Source of the DNA: Nectonema munidae
Lineage: Eukaryota; Nematomorpha; Nectonematoida; Nectonematidae
Length of the DNA stretch: 64,000 nt
Reading direction: 5' to 3'
Assembly (NCBI GenBank): GCA_030549495.1
Contig: JAUIRK010000093.1
Location: forward strand, 62,001-126,000
Within the stretch, counting starts at the first letter, position 1. Each line of letters starts with the position of its first letter. The position numbers and the translations under genes are program-made. The notes below the pieces were generated by a model. The model searched no databases and was not told the DNA's origin. It was given only the letters and a program-made list of their open reading frames with translations. Below, one piece after another: positions 23,767-36,200 of the stretch.

Positions 23767-24269
23767 CTAATAGGACAAATTTTCGCGTTTTATAAGTTTC
23801 CTGTTGGCGTTCAAGGGGTATTCACCGACGAAGTTTCTTGTATTCTGCGGCTCTTCGTCCTCGGAATGCGAGCCGTCACTACTCTCGGTAGAGTAATTGA
23901 GGAGAAGGGGTAAAAAGAAAAGTTTGGTTGAAAGTAGGAGCTGGCCTGTGGAAGTGAGGGTGCTCATTAACAAATTGAGGCACTGCTTGCGATGGTTTTG
24001 AAAGATTTTACTGGTGTGGTGGTGGTTGTGGCTGGTTTCAGCGCTGCTATTCCTACTATTTTGGTTGTTGGCAGTGTAGAAGAGAGCGTGAGAATTATTA
24101 GATGGAAAATTAAAAGATTGCTGTTGTTGACAAGATGGAGTTGAATGGGATGTTGATATCGGCACAGGCAACATAGCGTTTTGATACTTAAAAGATATGT
24201 GCCAGTCAACAAGTCCAGAATACAACGAATGCATTTCGTCCAACTTCTGCTTATCTTCCACAGATAATT
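23767..24269 (-). CDS. Hr4: HR4 terminal coding exon (end of ligand-binding domain, stop)
   Basis: It follows TTTCTTCTTTAG. Helix-like [20 protein letters not shown] (from residue 993) is followed by about 56 residues rich in N, H, S and Q (1024-1079). Then [20 protein letters not shown] and [11 protein letters not shown] resume the domain (compare LMMCLPEIRYIAGKMV in GCNF). An acidic tail with [11 protein letters not shown] ends at TAA 23767-23769. No AF-2 consensus is present, as in GCNF. Open frames on the opposite strand here are shadows. Confidence 0.85.
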
Positions 24270-27200
24270 CTAAAGAAGAAATTAAAAACATTCCCTATTC
24301 GCTGATTCTAGACAAACAAAATGAAAATACATCATCAGCCCCATGTCCTTTACTATATTTTCACTATTGCATTACAGAAAACAGAGAAAGAGTAAAGACT
24401 TTATTCGGCACATAATTTTAAAAACAAATGAATTTTCGCCGACAATAGGCTTCTTCAAACATAACGTGGAGAAAAAAAGGAGGTTAGTGTCGTAGGTTGT
24501 AAACGATGTAATAAGGGTGGGTGCACTTTAGAAAAACAAGAGGAAGATATAAGCTTTAGGCAGTGAAGAGATATTGTTGGTAAAAATTCATTTGTTTTTA
24601 TAACTTTGTGCCCAATAAATTTTTTCCTCTTTCTCTGCTTACTTTATGCAATAATTTAATGGGTCACCTTCAGCACCAAATCTATATCTATTACATTAAA
24701 ATATGTGTTGCATATAAGAATAAGTTTTTTGACTTAAAAAGTACTTCTGAAGAAGAGAAGGCTTGGTATTATGTTTAAACATATGGATATTATTTATTAA
24801 AATGTTAAATTTAGCTTATATATACACACACGCAGTTAACAATGATACAAGTATAAATATTTTCTAGTTTAAAATTTTAACATTATTTAGGGTTGTCTTG
24901 TAAGCATGGCATAAAGTAAGACAGCCATTTATAAAAATTAAAGTAATTTTAAGTTTTAGTGGAATTTATAATACGAGAAACGATTTTAGTAATGTCAAAA
25001 ATCATATTCTTTAACTTAACATTGAGAGGATACTATAGTGGTCAATACACATAGCTTGTATATTTTGTTTTTATGTTTAAATAATTTTAAAAAAACGAGT
25101 ATATTTTATATTACTTTTGTGGCAATGGCAGGTTAGTTGAGATGATGGACTCAGCACGGAAGCCTCTGGGTTCGATTCCTCATCAATACTAATTTGTTCA
25201 TAGTTTGACATAAGCGGTACATCAGTGCCTTGTCAATGAAAACACACCCACGGTCCTTACCTTACCTATTACAAATTATTTCTTTGTAATTTTTAATTAA
25301 AAAAATTAAGTGTGTTGTTTCTCACGCTACCATAAATGTTTTAGAAAAGGGATTTCTCCAAACGACATTCTAGTAAGTCACATAATTAGTTAGTTTGTTC
25401 ATTTAGAAGTCAATTGACATGATATTTTCACCAATCAAACTTACGGCTAATTAAAATACAGAATTTTTAAAATTTTGAAAACATTTTTTAACTGAAAGAC
25501 CACATACACATTCTTTTTTCGTCATATGGGGAAAATATTCGTTAGTTAAAATGTGAATTGTTTGGAGCGCCCGTTGTTTTTAGGTTATAGTATGAACATA
25601 TAAAACTTCAATATATATTGTCAGTCTTTTTTTTATTTCATTCTAAAAATTTAGTAAAAAAAATCAATACAAAATATTCATATTTTATCGGTGATCTATT
25701 TCAGTAAGAAAAAATATTTAGCGGCATACCATTTATTATTTCATCCTTTCCTTCAATGAGAAGAAGGACTTTGAGACAGGCAAACTCTTCGGCAGTTAGA
25801 TTAATTTTGGCAAAACTTTCACACAGCTGTAAAGTCTGATCTATCAAATTGATCACTGAGTGAGATTGAGCTAAGCCATTCAGTGTTTTAATTAAAGATT
25901 TTTTCTGCAAAAAAAAGAAATCATTAGGATTAATCAGTAGCTTTACGAAATAAAAAATAAGACTTTGTTCAAATGAATAATAGAAAAGGTATTTATAAAA
26001 TAAATTTGTTATAGAATATTTATTTAAAAAAAGTTCAAAATTTCACATTTCTGCAATATGTTTATAGTCTACACCTTAACGATGCTAGGAAAACTCAGTC
26101 TCAGAAAATTTGGTCTTGAAACAGTGACTTTTGATTCACATTGAATATTAAAGTCAGAAATTGTAGGAAAATGATCATGTCTTATAGAAGAGATTCATAA
26201 AGATAAATTTAATTTATAATATCTTTACTTAACACTGAAAAAGTCACGTGGTCGCATAGAACACTTAAGATTTTTCTAAAGCATTTTTAGTTAAAAAAAA
26301 TTATTTGCAAGGGGTAAGGTTTTCAGACAAAAAATATTTTCAAGCATATAAGTTAAATTTAATTAATTTTTGTGAATTAAGATAATTAAATTTTTTACCT
26401 CGATAGTCCACAAGAGTTTATAAAGTCCCTTAAATAAAGTCTTAAAAGCATATAGCTGTAGATTTTATATTCATTTTTTAAGGCAAAATAAATTTTCCAA
26501 ATATTTTATAGGAAATTAAAATTTTTTTATGTCTTTCTTAACTTTTATGTTGGGATCGTATACAACCAATTGGGACATAATTTTTAAATTAAGAAAAATA
26601 TTAAATAATTTTTGTAGAAAAAATTAGAAAACTCGGTCTCAAAAAACGTATAAAAGGTATTGTGAGACGCAGTTTTCGGAGAACGAATTTTCCATTTCGA
26701 GTTTTATTTCCAAAAGTTATAATCAATAGGCATAGCGAGCAAATGCTGCGTGTAAAAAAACAAAAAAATTTAAATTTATAAACAAGTTGCATTTTTAACT
26801 AGTATATATGCTAGCATATACTTGCTTAGAGTTGTGGTTTTGTTACTTTAACCCATTAAGTACCATAGAAATCAGACGATATCTAAAAAAACGCAGACGA
26901 TTTATATTCAAAGTCATTGAAAAAAGAAGACGAAGATGAAATTACTTATGTTCCCAAATGGGAGCATTGAAACTTAATTGGTTAAATCAATTTGTTTGAT
27001 GTGTATGACTTTAGATCAGTAATATAACATTCTTACTCTGACCTACTCAGTTTGCATAATGTAGGAATAGCAAGTTGGACTAGAAAACTAGACAAGTAAA
27101 AATCATATGCGACAGATATTTAATTTTGTATTTATATATTATTATTTGATTTAGAAATGTAAAGGATCAGCATTTTCACTATTCCAATCAGGTAATCCTA

Positions 27201-30200
27201 CCTAAAATCGAAATATATATGTCCTTTACTTATAAATATTAACCCGTTAACGACCAGAATAATCAGACGATATCTAGCATAAAGCAGAAGATTTGTATTA
27301 AAAAGCATTAATAAACGCAGACGATTCACATTTTTGTAAAGTCGACATATGTCGACTGTGGTCGATAACCGATTAAGTAAAAAAATAAATCGTTAAATTG
27401 TTATGCCTTGTGGGAAAAGTTTATGCCAATTTGACATTTTTAATACAAGTTTTGAATAATAAATACACCGACTCAATGTACTTAAATTAATGGAACTTAA
27501 ATCTTCCACTTAGTACATTAAATTTTTTATGCTTTAATAAAAGAATGAATTAATTTCTGGCATACACAAAAAATTGTGATTTGGGTGAATTTTAATAAAA
27601 GTTTGCAAGGAAGGAAAAAGGGTAGATACAAATTATGACGTTAGATGCGTAACAAAGGAAACATTTGTTTCTTTTTATTCAGTGCGATGATAGGTTACTT
27701 AATTTTACAAGAATATAGAAAACGCTTGATGAGTGAGACGGGAAATTTGTAATAATGGAAACTATAACATTTTCAAATAATCTTAAAATATTTAATTAAA
27801 TATACAATATATAAATAAAATTATTCATTGAAAATCAATATGGTGTCAAAACGATAACTCTAGAGTCTAGACATTAGATATGCTAAACTGAAAAAGAGAT
27901 TTAAAATGAAAAAAGTTAGTGCAGCATTTATTGGGGCTACTAAAGTTTTATGACCATCATGCGCACTAAGTTTGATCTTATAAGTAAACGTAGGCCTGTA
28001 GAACTTTTGAGTATTGAACAATCATCATGACAGTACAAGTTTGCAATTACCAAAACAACGTGAAATAGTATGATTGGTATTCATGTTTTCCTTTAAACCA
28101 AGTAAAAGTTCTAGAAACAGGTAAACCATATTTTAACCGTTTATTAATTAGTCAGAAGTTTAGCGAGCTACTTCGTTAGTTTGGTAGTAGTTTGATTAAA
28201 GAAAAGCTCGCGGCAAAAATACTTCAGGTAAAAAGGTTCTGTGCTAAAATTAGTTGCACCAAAGCATCCTAACTCCGACGATTTTTATTAAAATGAGGGT
28301 ATACCAAAATAACAGCGTTTATTTTTTGATTCCATAAGAATTCTAACGATAAGATTAATGCTACGTGAGATTGAAAAACTTTGTGAGCAGTAATAAAAAA
28401 CATATTGGTATATTGTATTATTATACGCAAATGATATAAATTAAATATTTTTAAAGACATAATTCTACACATGATATTCTGAGGTCGTGGTATTAAGATT
28501 ATTTTCGCGTCAAGATAGCATATACTGTTATTGAGTATTGTGTTAACGATACCTTTTTTGTAAGAGATTCCTGGTTAATTTCTTCATGGAGCGTGGAAGA
28601 AGCAGCAACAGACAAGAGAAGAATTATGTGCCATCTAGACGTTAATAGGCGAGTGAGAGTAGATATAGGAAGGGTGGCATAAAAGGGCAGAGACTTGACC
28701 CAAGCAACCAACTTATATATGATGGCATCACTGAGCTTGCATAGCCATAACTCATCTTGGAAATTTGCTGACGAGGTAAAGGAGAAGGGAAAAAAGGTGT
28801 TATTGTTAATACTGTTTTTAGTGCTGTCGTTGCGGTTCGTAATGTTTGATGGAGAAAATATGAACTGATCACATTGCACGAGTTGAAGAATTAAAGCATG
28901 GTTTAACAAACTATTGGAAACGTCGAAGAATTGTTGTTGCTTGCACTACAAAAGTAATATTTACTTGGAAAAGAATTCTCAGATTGTGGCGGCCAATTAA
29001 GCTATGCTGAAAACTTTAGGGGTGACAAATCTTTGAATGAAATTTTAGAACTTACTTCAAAATTATTTGAAGGCCCACCACAAAATGTGTTGTTATTGCT
29101 GATGAGTCGTTGTTCTTGTTCTGCAGCCAAAACAGCACTTGGAGCATCATCCAATTTAAGTTTGTTTTTCAAATCAAAGTATTCCTCGAGTCTGTTGGAA
29201 GTGTTGATACTTGATATAGGGATGCTGTGATGAGAGGAGATTTCTCGAGGAGAGTCTACTACGCTTTGGTGATGATGAATGTTGCCATTATTATTATTGC
29301 TACTAACTTGCTTTTTCTTGTGACTTTTATACTTTTTGTATTTAACCTAAAATAAACATTTTTTAGAAATAACACCACGCACTAAAGAGAGAATAAAAAT
29401 AAAATAAGAAATTGTAAAATTTGAAAATAAATATTTATTCCTTATTTTGTCAATTTATTAAGATACTTGATTTATTGACTATTCCGTTATGTGAATGTAA
29501 AGAATTCCTGTAGTGAGGGAAGGACTTGAGCAGAAAAATGAAGATCAAAATTTTATTTAGTTAACATAAAAAATAAGGATTTTGTGAAATTTATTATTAT
29601 AACTTAATCCTTTGAGGACCAAAATTTTGAAGACTAATCTTCTGCTTTTTTTCAATGAAAATTTTAAAGCAGATGAATTTTATTTCTTGGAAAACAAGTG
29701 TCAGACCTCAAAGAGTTAATGAAACATAAATTATACACAAACTCCCTGTTTGAAGAAAAAAGGGTAATAGAGAAAATAAAAAGACAAACTGTGTTATAAA
29801 AACACTAAACTAAAGTAAAGATTAATTTGGATGGGAATAGCGTGCATTAAAAAGATATTATATTAAAGTGCTTTAAAAATCTACCTTATACATGTTGTAT
29901 ACAGCACCAGAATTTCGTCCTCCAGGCATTCTATCCTCTCTCACAGCTAAAATAAAAAAAATAAAGTTTATAATTTTCAAACCTTCAAATAATTCACAAT
30001 GATTCATCTATAATAGCCTGCTCACATGAGTCTTTGAAAATATTTTCCACAGGATATTTTTATTATAATTATACGGTATATATCCACCACTATTTAATTA
30101 TTATGTTTATTGGAGTTGTATAGATATTATTAAAGAAAATCTTCCCTGATATATATGTGAAGGTATCAACCAAACGATCCAAATGGAAATATTGCGACCT

Positions 30201-33200
30201 GCTTCATACTATCAAAAATATTTATGGATGGGGGAGGGGGACTCCCATGGATGATTTTTACTTTAAGTCTATAAAATCAATAATGCATTGATCACCTAAA
30301 AAACTACCTTAGGTTTTGTTCCTTTTACGACAAAGCATCTATAGATAAAATCGACTAAATAAGTTATTTTGCAAAAATACTTCCCACGACATAAAAATTG
30401 GAAATGAATAGAAATAATAAGGAATGGAAATTCAATACGATATTTGAATTGTAAATGGATTTAAACAAAAAGCATAATAAAATAAAAACGGTCATCATGA
30501 TATAATAATTGTTATATTGATTATGGCAATTTTAGGTTTTCTACAAAAAATCTTCTTTCTACTGGATAGAACTTTTTTTCTTTAAATTATTCATTGAAAA
30601 TTAATCTGCATAAATTAAATTAAAAATAAAATCTATTAATTTTATGAAGTTTACTTTTACTGTGTGAATATGAATGACCTTCAAATTTTGAATAAATAAA
30701 AAACATCAAAAAAACAGAAAAAATATTGGTATCTCTATTAAAGAGGGAAAATCTAAAATCATTTATTTAAATGAATAAAAATCAGATCGATTATATAAAA
30801 GAGTAATGTGTAGCAGAAAAATATTGGTTGGTAATATGTATCATACTGTAATTAAATGAAAAAAATTATACATTCTGAGGTTCTAAATTAAAAAAATTAT
30901 TATCATTATATTTTCTCAGAAGAATCAAATACAATATATACCATTTTTACTTCTAAAATGTCTTTTTTCAGTTCCAAATTGTCTTTTTTAATTCTAATTT
31001 TTCTTTTTTATGTTCTAAGTTATCTTTTTCCAAATCTAAATATTTTTTTTTCAATACTAATTTGTCTTTTTTAAGTCCTAAATTGTCTTTTTTTAATTTT
31101 ATTTTGTATTTTACCAGGAGAGTTTAGAATTTTAAAAAAGATAATTTCGAATTAAAAAAAACAAATTATAATTGAAAAAAGACAAATTAGAACTAATTGG
31201 AACAATCAAGAATAGGCATATGATGTGTTTTTTGTCCAATCATTGCGGGATTTAACTTCATACATATTTTTCTTAGCAGGATTTATAACTGGGTTTTCAT
31301 CATCATGATAGAGATCATGTAACAGTACGGGGAGAAGTTTTGGAAATCTGTGAGATATATTTTTACTTGGAAAGAAAAGGAAAAAGGCAATGTATCGGTC
31401 AGTGTTGGTAAGTATTAACCGTATCAAGCATATTCATGCGTTAAGAGACACGCTATCGAGAAAAAATCCTAAAACGAGTTGAGTTTATTTAATTTTGACT
31501 ATATGTATGCTATAACGGTTTACAGTCAACTCGCCCCATACGGTCTCAAACTAACTGACTAATTAACCAACTAAAAAAATAACAACTAATTAATTAAAAA
31601 ATATTTGATAAGTTGGTAAAAGTATTTTGGAGCGAGTTTGACCAGACGCCATAATAAATTATATTAAGCTTATTTGTTAATGTTAGATGACCACTAGTAG
31701 AGGGTGAGAATATACCGCTCATTTTGTGAAAATACATGCGAATTAGAATGGTTGCAGAAATAGTTTTTTATTATGATATCATTCTCGTTATGATGATATT
31801 CAAACAACATCGCTTTATTCATTTTCTTGAAAAATTCAATGGTCATTATCACAATTAAGCTCGACACAGCTCATCATCACGACTTGCAGATGCGCGCGCG
31901 CGCAAAACGCAGCTATTCTAGCATGTCGCTATTCTTCTTGAACAGAGTGTGGTGTGTGTCTCTGTGCATGAAGCAGGCAATCGATTGTGGTCATGTCTTG
32001 GTGTTAGTGACCGCGAAAACAGAAAACGCATGAATATGAAAGAGAAGGCATAAGAGGTCGTTAGACCAATTTGTAAAATTACAGAATCAATGCAATGACA
32101 GAGCGAAGAGTGCGCAAGCGAGGAACCTACTATCTCATCACCACCACCATTACTATTATTGCCATCATCATTGGTCATTGCTATCAAACTGAAACATGGC
32201 ATACATGATGATGACCAACATATTTCATTTTAATACTACTACCATTATGCTCGTGTATTCGCGATGAGACGATGATCTGAGGCTGGTGGTGTCAATGAAG
32301 GCCACCTCTGTCTTTGTTTGCTTAGCTGTTTTTGGACTGCATAAAAGAGGAGCGAGGTGAACACATCATCACATCCAGAAGGGATAGGATCGCGCGCAAA
32401 GGAAAGAGGCTGACTCACTCAACGAGAAAATGTGAACGAACCCCATTTCACTTCATTCAATTTTGATTCATTGACACACAAATAAGACCACCTCCTCGCA
32501 TGGATGTAGTAAACATCTCCTAATACCAACATTATACACACAACTAGAGCATATTACTCCTGTCAACATTCTTATTTCCTATCTCAATTTCATCACATAA
32601 TACTATCTTTTGGATTGATTGATCGTGATGTTGTCCTTCTCCATTTCAAGGGTTTTAAAATATTTTGTCTAGCAGACATTTTATGAGGATGGGAATAAAT
32701 ATTTTTATTTTCAAGACTATATGATAATTATGTGAAAATACATTTATATCAAACAAGCACTCACTATTTTATACATAATATAGCATGAAAGGTTGTTTTA
32801 GGGCACAGAGAGGAAGGAAAATGTCACTCTTTATGCCTCCAAATATTGTAGTCATAAAAATACTATTTTTTAATTCTTTCAGCCCTAATGAAACAAAAGA
32901 AAAATAAAATCGTCAATTGAAAAAGATAAAATCGCACGATTTATTTTCAAAAGTATGTCTTAAAGCGTGATTGATGAACTCGATGATGCTAGGTTTGGTA
33001 TCGCTAGACTCATTAAAATTATGAATCTTGTATAAATAAATCTTCACAAGGAGAGACAGACCTAAAGAGTTTACTTTTCTAGATAAAGGATCGAAAATAG
33101 GTTTAAGGTTGCATCTAAGTTTTAACTGCAGCAGACGACCTCATGATACTTCTAAAATAGGAGAAAGTTCCAGAATATTATAGAAATTATTTCATTGCGT

Positions 33201-36200
33201 TGAAAAAATTTATGAATAAACTTCTTTGATAAAAGAACATATTGAAAAGATATTTGATGGAATACAACATAACATTAAATGGCAAACTTTGAATGCTTCG
33301 CCATGTTCTTTTTAATAAATAATCTGGCTTTCATTAGTTGATACACTTCTAGTTCTGAGATTTTTGTCGCATTTGAAATCAATTAAAAAATTTTAATCAA
33401 AGATTAGAAACAAAACTCAAAAAACACTCATCAATGAAAGGAAGCAAGCTTAATAATGTTATTTTGTATTTAAAAAATAAGTTATGATTTTTAGAAATGA
33501 ATCAATCAGTATTAAACAACCTACAAATATAAAATAAATTTATTCGATAACAGTAACATTTGGGCAATATCTGCAATAAATTTACACCCAAATTTTTTAA
33601 AATCTTATAATATCCAATATTATATATATTTTTATTGAAAAATAGTTTTTTTGTAGGCTAACTTGATCAGAATAAATGTATTAAAATTGGTTTTATTTTT
33701 TTAAAAAAGTAATTCCTAAAATATATTAGATATTAACAAACAAAATCTTTGAATATTCTTAGTACCAATTTGAATTTTCTGGGTGCCAATTTGAATTTGA
33801 AATGGTATAGTTTCAAGTTAATTTGACAAAAAATTTTTATAATTAATTTTATCGCTTCAATTCAAATTTGTCAAATTTTACAAGAAAATGAAAATAAAAT
33901 TTTTCTTTTAGCATTGGGTTGTAATTTTGATAAGTAAGATTTACTATTGATAAAATAAACAAAAGATAGGCCCATTCGAAGAATTAATGCCAAGCAACAA
34001 TCCTAGGGTTTTATCTTAATTTCGGATAACCTTTGAACCAAACCTTACATTTTCAAGTCTTTTTATATTGTAAAAACTTTCTCAAAAATATAAATATATT
34101 CTAAAAATATGGCTTTCCAAATACTATTAATATATGAAAGAAATTCTCTATCCTAAATTGAAAGGAATCACAAATAATTTTAAAACCAGCAGAGGTCAAT
34201 TTAAGATTAGCATAAAAGCACATCTTAATTTCCAAGAAGCTCTTTGTAGATGGGTGGAATTGGACAAAGCATGCCTGAATCTTTTCAAAGAAGAGAGCAT
34301 GTAAAAATTTGGAAACATTGAGCGTCGAAAAAGGCAAAGAGCGAGTAAGAATGCTATAAATATAATTTCTTTGAATAGTATTCAAGTTTTTTTTAATATA
34401 GATAAATTCATTGACCCATATATAATTGCATGTGCGTGTGTATTCATATACACATATATATTAATCAGTGGCATTCATATTCTCTCTACCTACATTGTTC
34501 TTGTTATGAAGATGACAGCGAGCAAGAAACGGGATAAACTACGTGCTAATAGGGATCATTGAATTTATCATACTTTGTATACAAAAACACAATGTGCTCG
34601 CGTATATAGGCTTCGCAAACACACATACATGGAAGAAAAAGTATAAATGCGTTATTTGTAAGGTTTAGTGTGGAAGAAAGTTGAGAACAGCGAAGGTTGA
34701 TCGTATGTATCTATCTACACGACGAAAGTAATGAATGTGACAGGGTTGAATTCTAAACTAATATAATAGTTTCTCATCTGATATATATTGTGTGTTTATG
34801 TAAATGTATACGCTTGTATATATAAAAATATATAGGAGCTGCTGTGTTACATTCATTCACTTCCTTAACAACATATTGTAAGGAAAAAAACTTGAAGTAC
34901 TTAATGCGCAAAGTTGAATAACTTTTTAAATGTCACAGACACGCATACACATGCGCGCGCACCACACACACACTTTCAGAGACAAGATGAAAGTCGATTT
35001 CATCGCCATCAAAGTGAGGTGTAGATAGAGATACCTTCCGATTGACAATTGTCAAATGGCTTTACTTGACTTGTGAATTTACTTTTTCTTTCATTACTGT
35101 CGCAAGCAAGGACAATTTACAGAAGAAATGAGATAAACATATGAAAGAGGGTAAACAGAATAGATAAAATCCACGAGCTCTAAAAGATGCTTTAATTAGT
35201 TACTGTAATGTACTTTAATTTCGTGAATTATGGCTCAAAAACAAATTTGCGAAAAAATATTTTTAAAAATTGCGTATAAAAAAATTAATTTTTTACTTGT
35301 TAAACACAACCCGTTAATGACCAAAATAATCAGATGATAACTAATGTAAAACAGACGATTTGTATTAAATAGAATTTATAAATGCAAGCGATCCTATTTT
35401 TATAAAGTCGACTCTAGTTGTTACATGTTAAATCAAAATTACAGAATTTTTTAATTTTATATATGAAGGATTTTAAATATTATAAAAAATTCATATAAAG
35501 AAACTTGATACCCTAGAAATTATCCTCGTGGAATTTTTGTGTTCGCGAAATTAAACTTGCTGCGAAAATTTCTTATTTATTAAAAATCGCTTTTTATTTT
35601 ATTAACAAATAATCTGTTTAAAAGTAAGTTTAGGCATTTTAATAGGAAAGTTTTGTATTATTTTCGCCTATTTTAAATGAATTGTCTAATTTAAAGTTCT
35701 AACATCAAGAAGATCTATTGCTATACATCTGAGTTAAGACAAATCTTATAATATAAAACTGTACCATCCCTGAAAAAGAATAAGTCCTAAAATTTATAAC
35801 AGGAACAAAATGGAAAAAAAGATTGTAATATTATTTGTGGGATTCAGCTACTTTAAATATTATACATAAGAGGATGTGATTTTATTGTGGAAAAATTCAT
35901 GGAACAAGTCTCTTTCAAACTAAATCTCAAAAATTCAATAAAATATACGAAGCTCTTTAAATGGTTCGCAATAATAAAATAAAACAAACTATTTCGTTTA
36001 AAGAATGTTGATATTCATTCAAAAAAAAGTTGAAAGGTGCGTACCTGCTAAAACCATTCCCTGAACTAAGCACTTTTGAAATCTGCAATATTGACACCTA
36101 TTTCGCTGTGTTTTTGTGATTTCACAATTTCCGGAGGCCATGCATGTGTAAACGCGTTTATTTTGAACTGTTCTCTTGAAAAAACCTTTACATCTAAAAT

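Larger units (their letters stand above)
25905..28552. other. HR4 intron carrying two TTAA MITEs
   Basis: AT-rich intron of 2.65 kb. Apart from the elements at 26848-26985 and 27239-27376, nothing was recognised. Confidence 0.6.
29947..36044. other. Long HR4 intron between the zinc-finger exon and the extension exon
   Basis: This 6.1-kb intron holds a foldback element, a CAACTCGCC-type MITE, two CpG-richer patches and one TTAA MITE, each listed separately. The stretches 29950-30940 and 32600-34400 show nothing recognisable. Confidence 0.6.

Noticed and set aside
23967-24212. Second minus-strand frame rich in T and S
   Set aside because: It overlaps the HR4 terminal exon in another frame; the exon frame is fixed by phase and domain likeness.
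28642-28872. Alternative minus-strand frame inside HR4 exon 6
   Set aside because: It is a shadow of the true frame, which carries the ligand-binding signature.
31206-31427. Minus-strand frame of 73 codons
   Set aside because: No family likeness and no fitting splice phase with HR4 neighbours.
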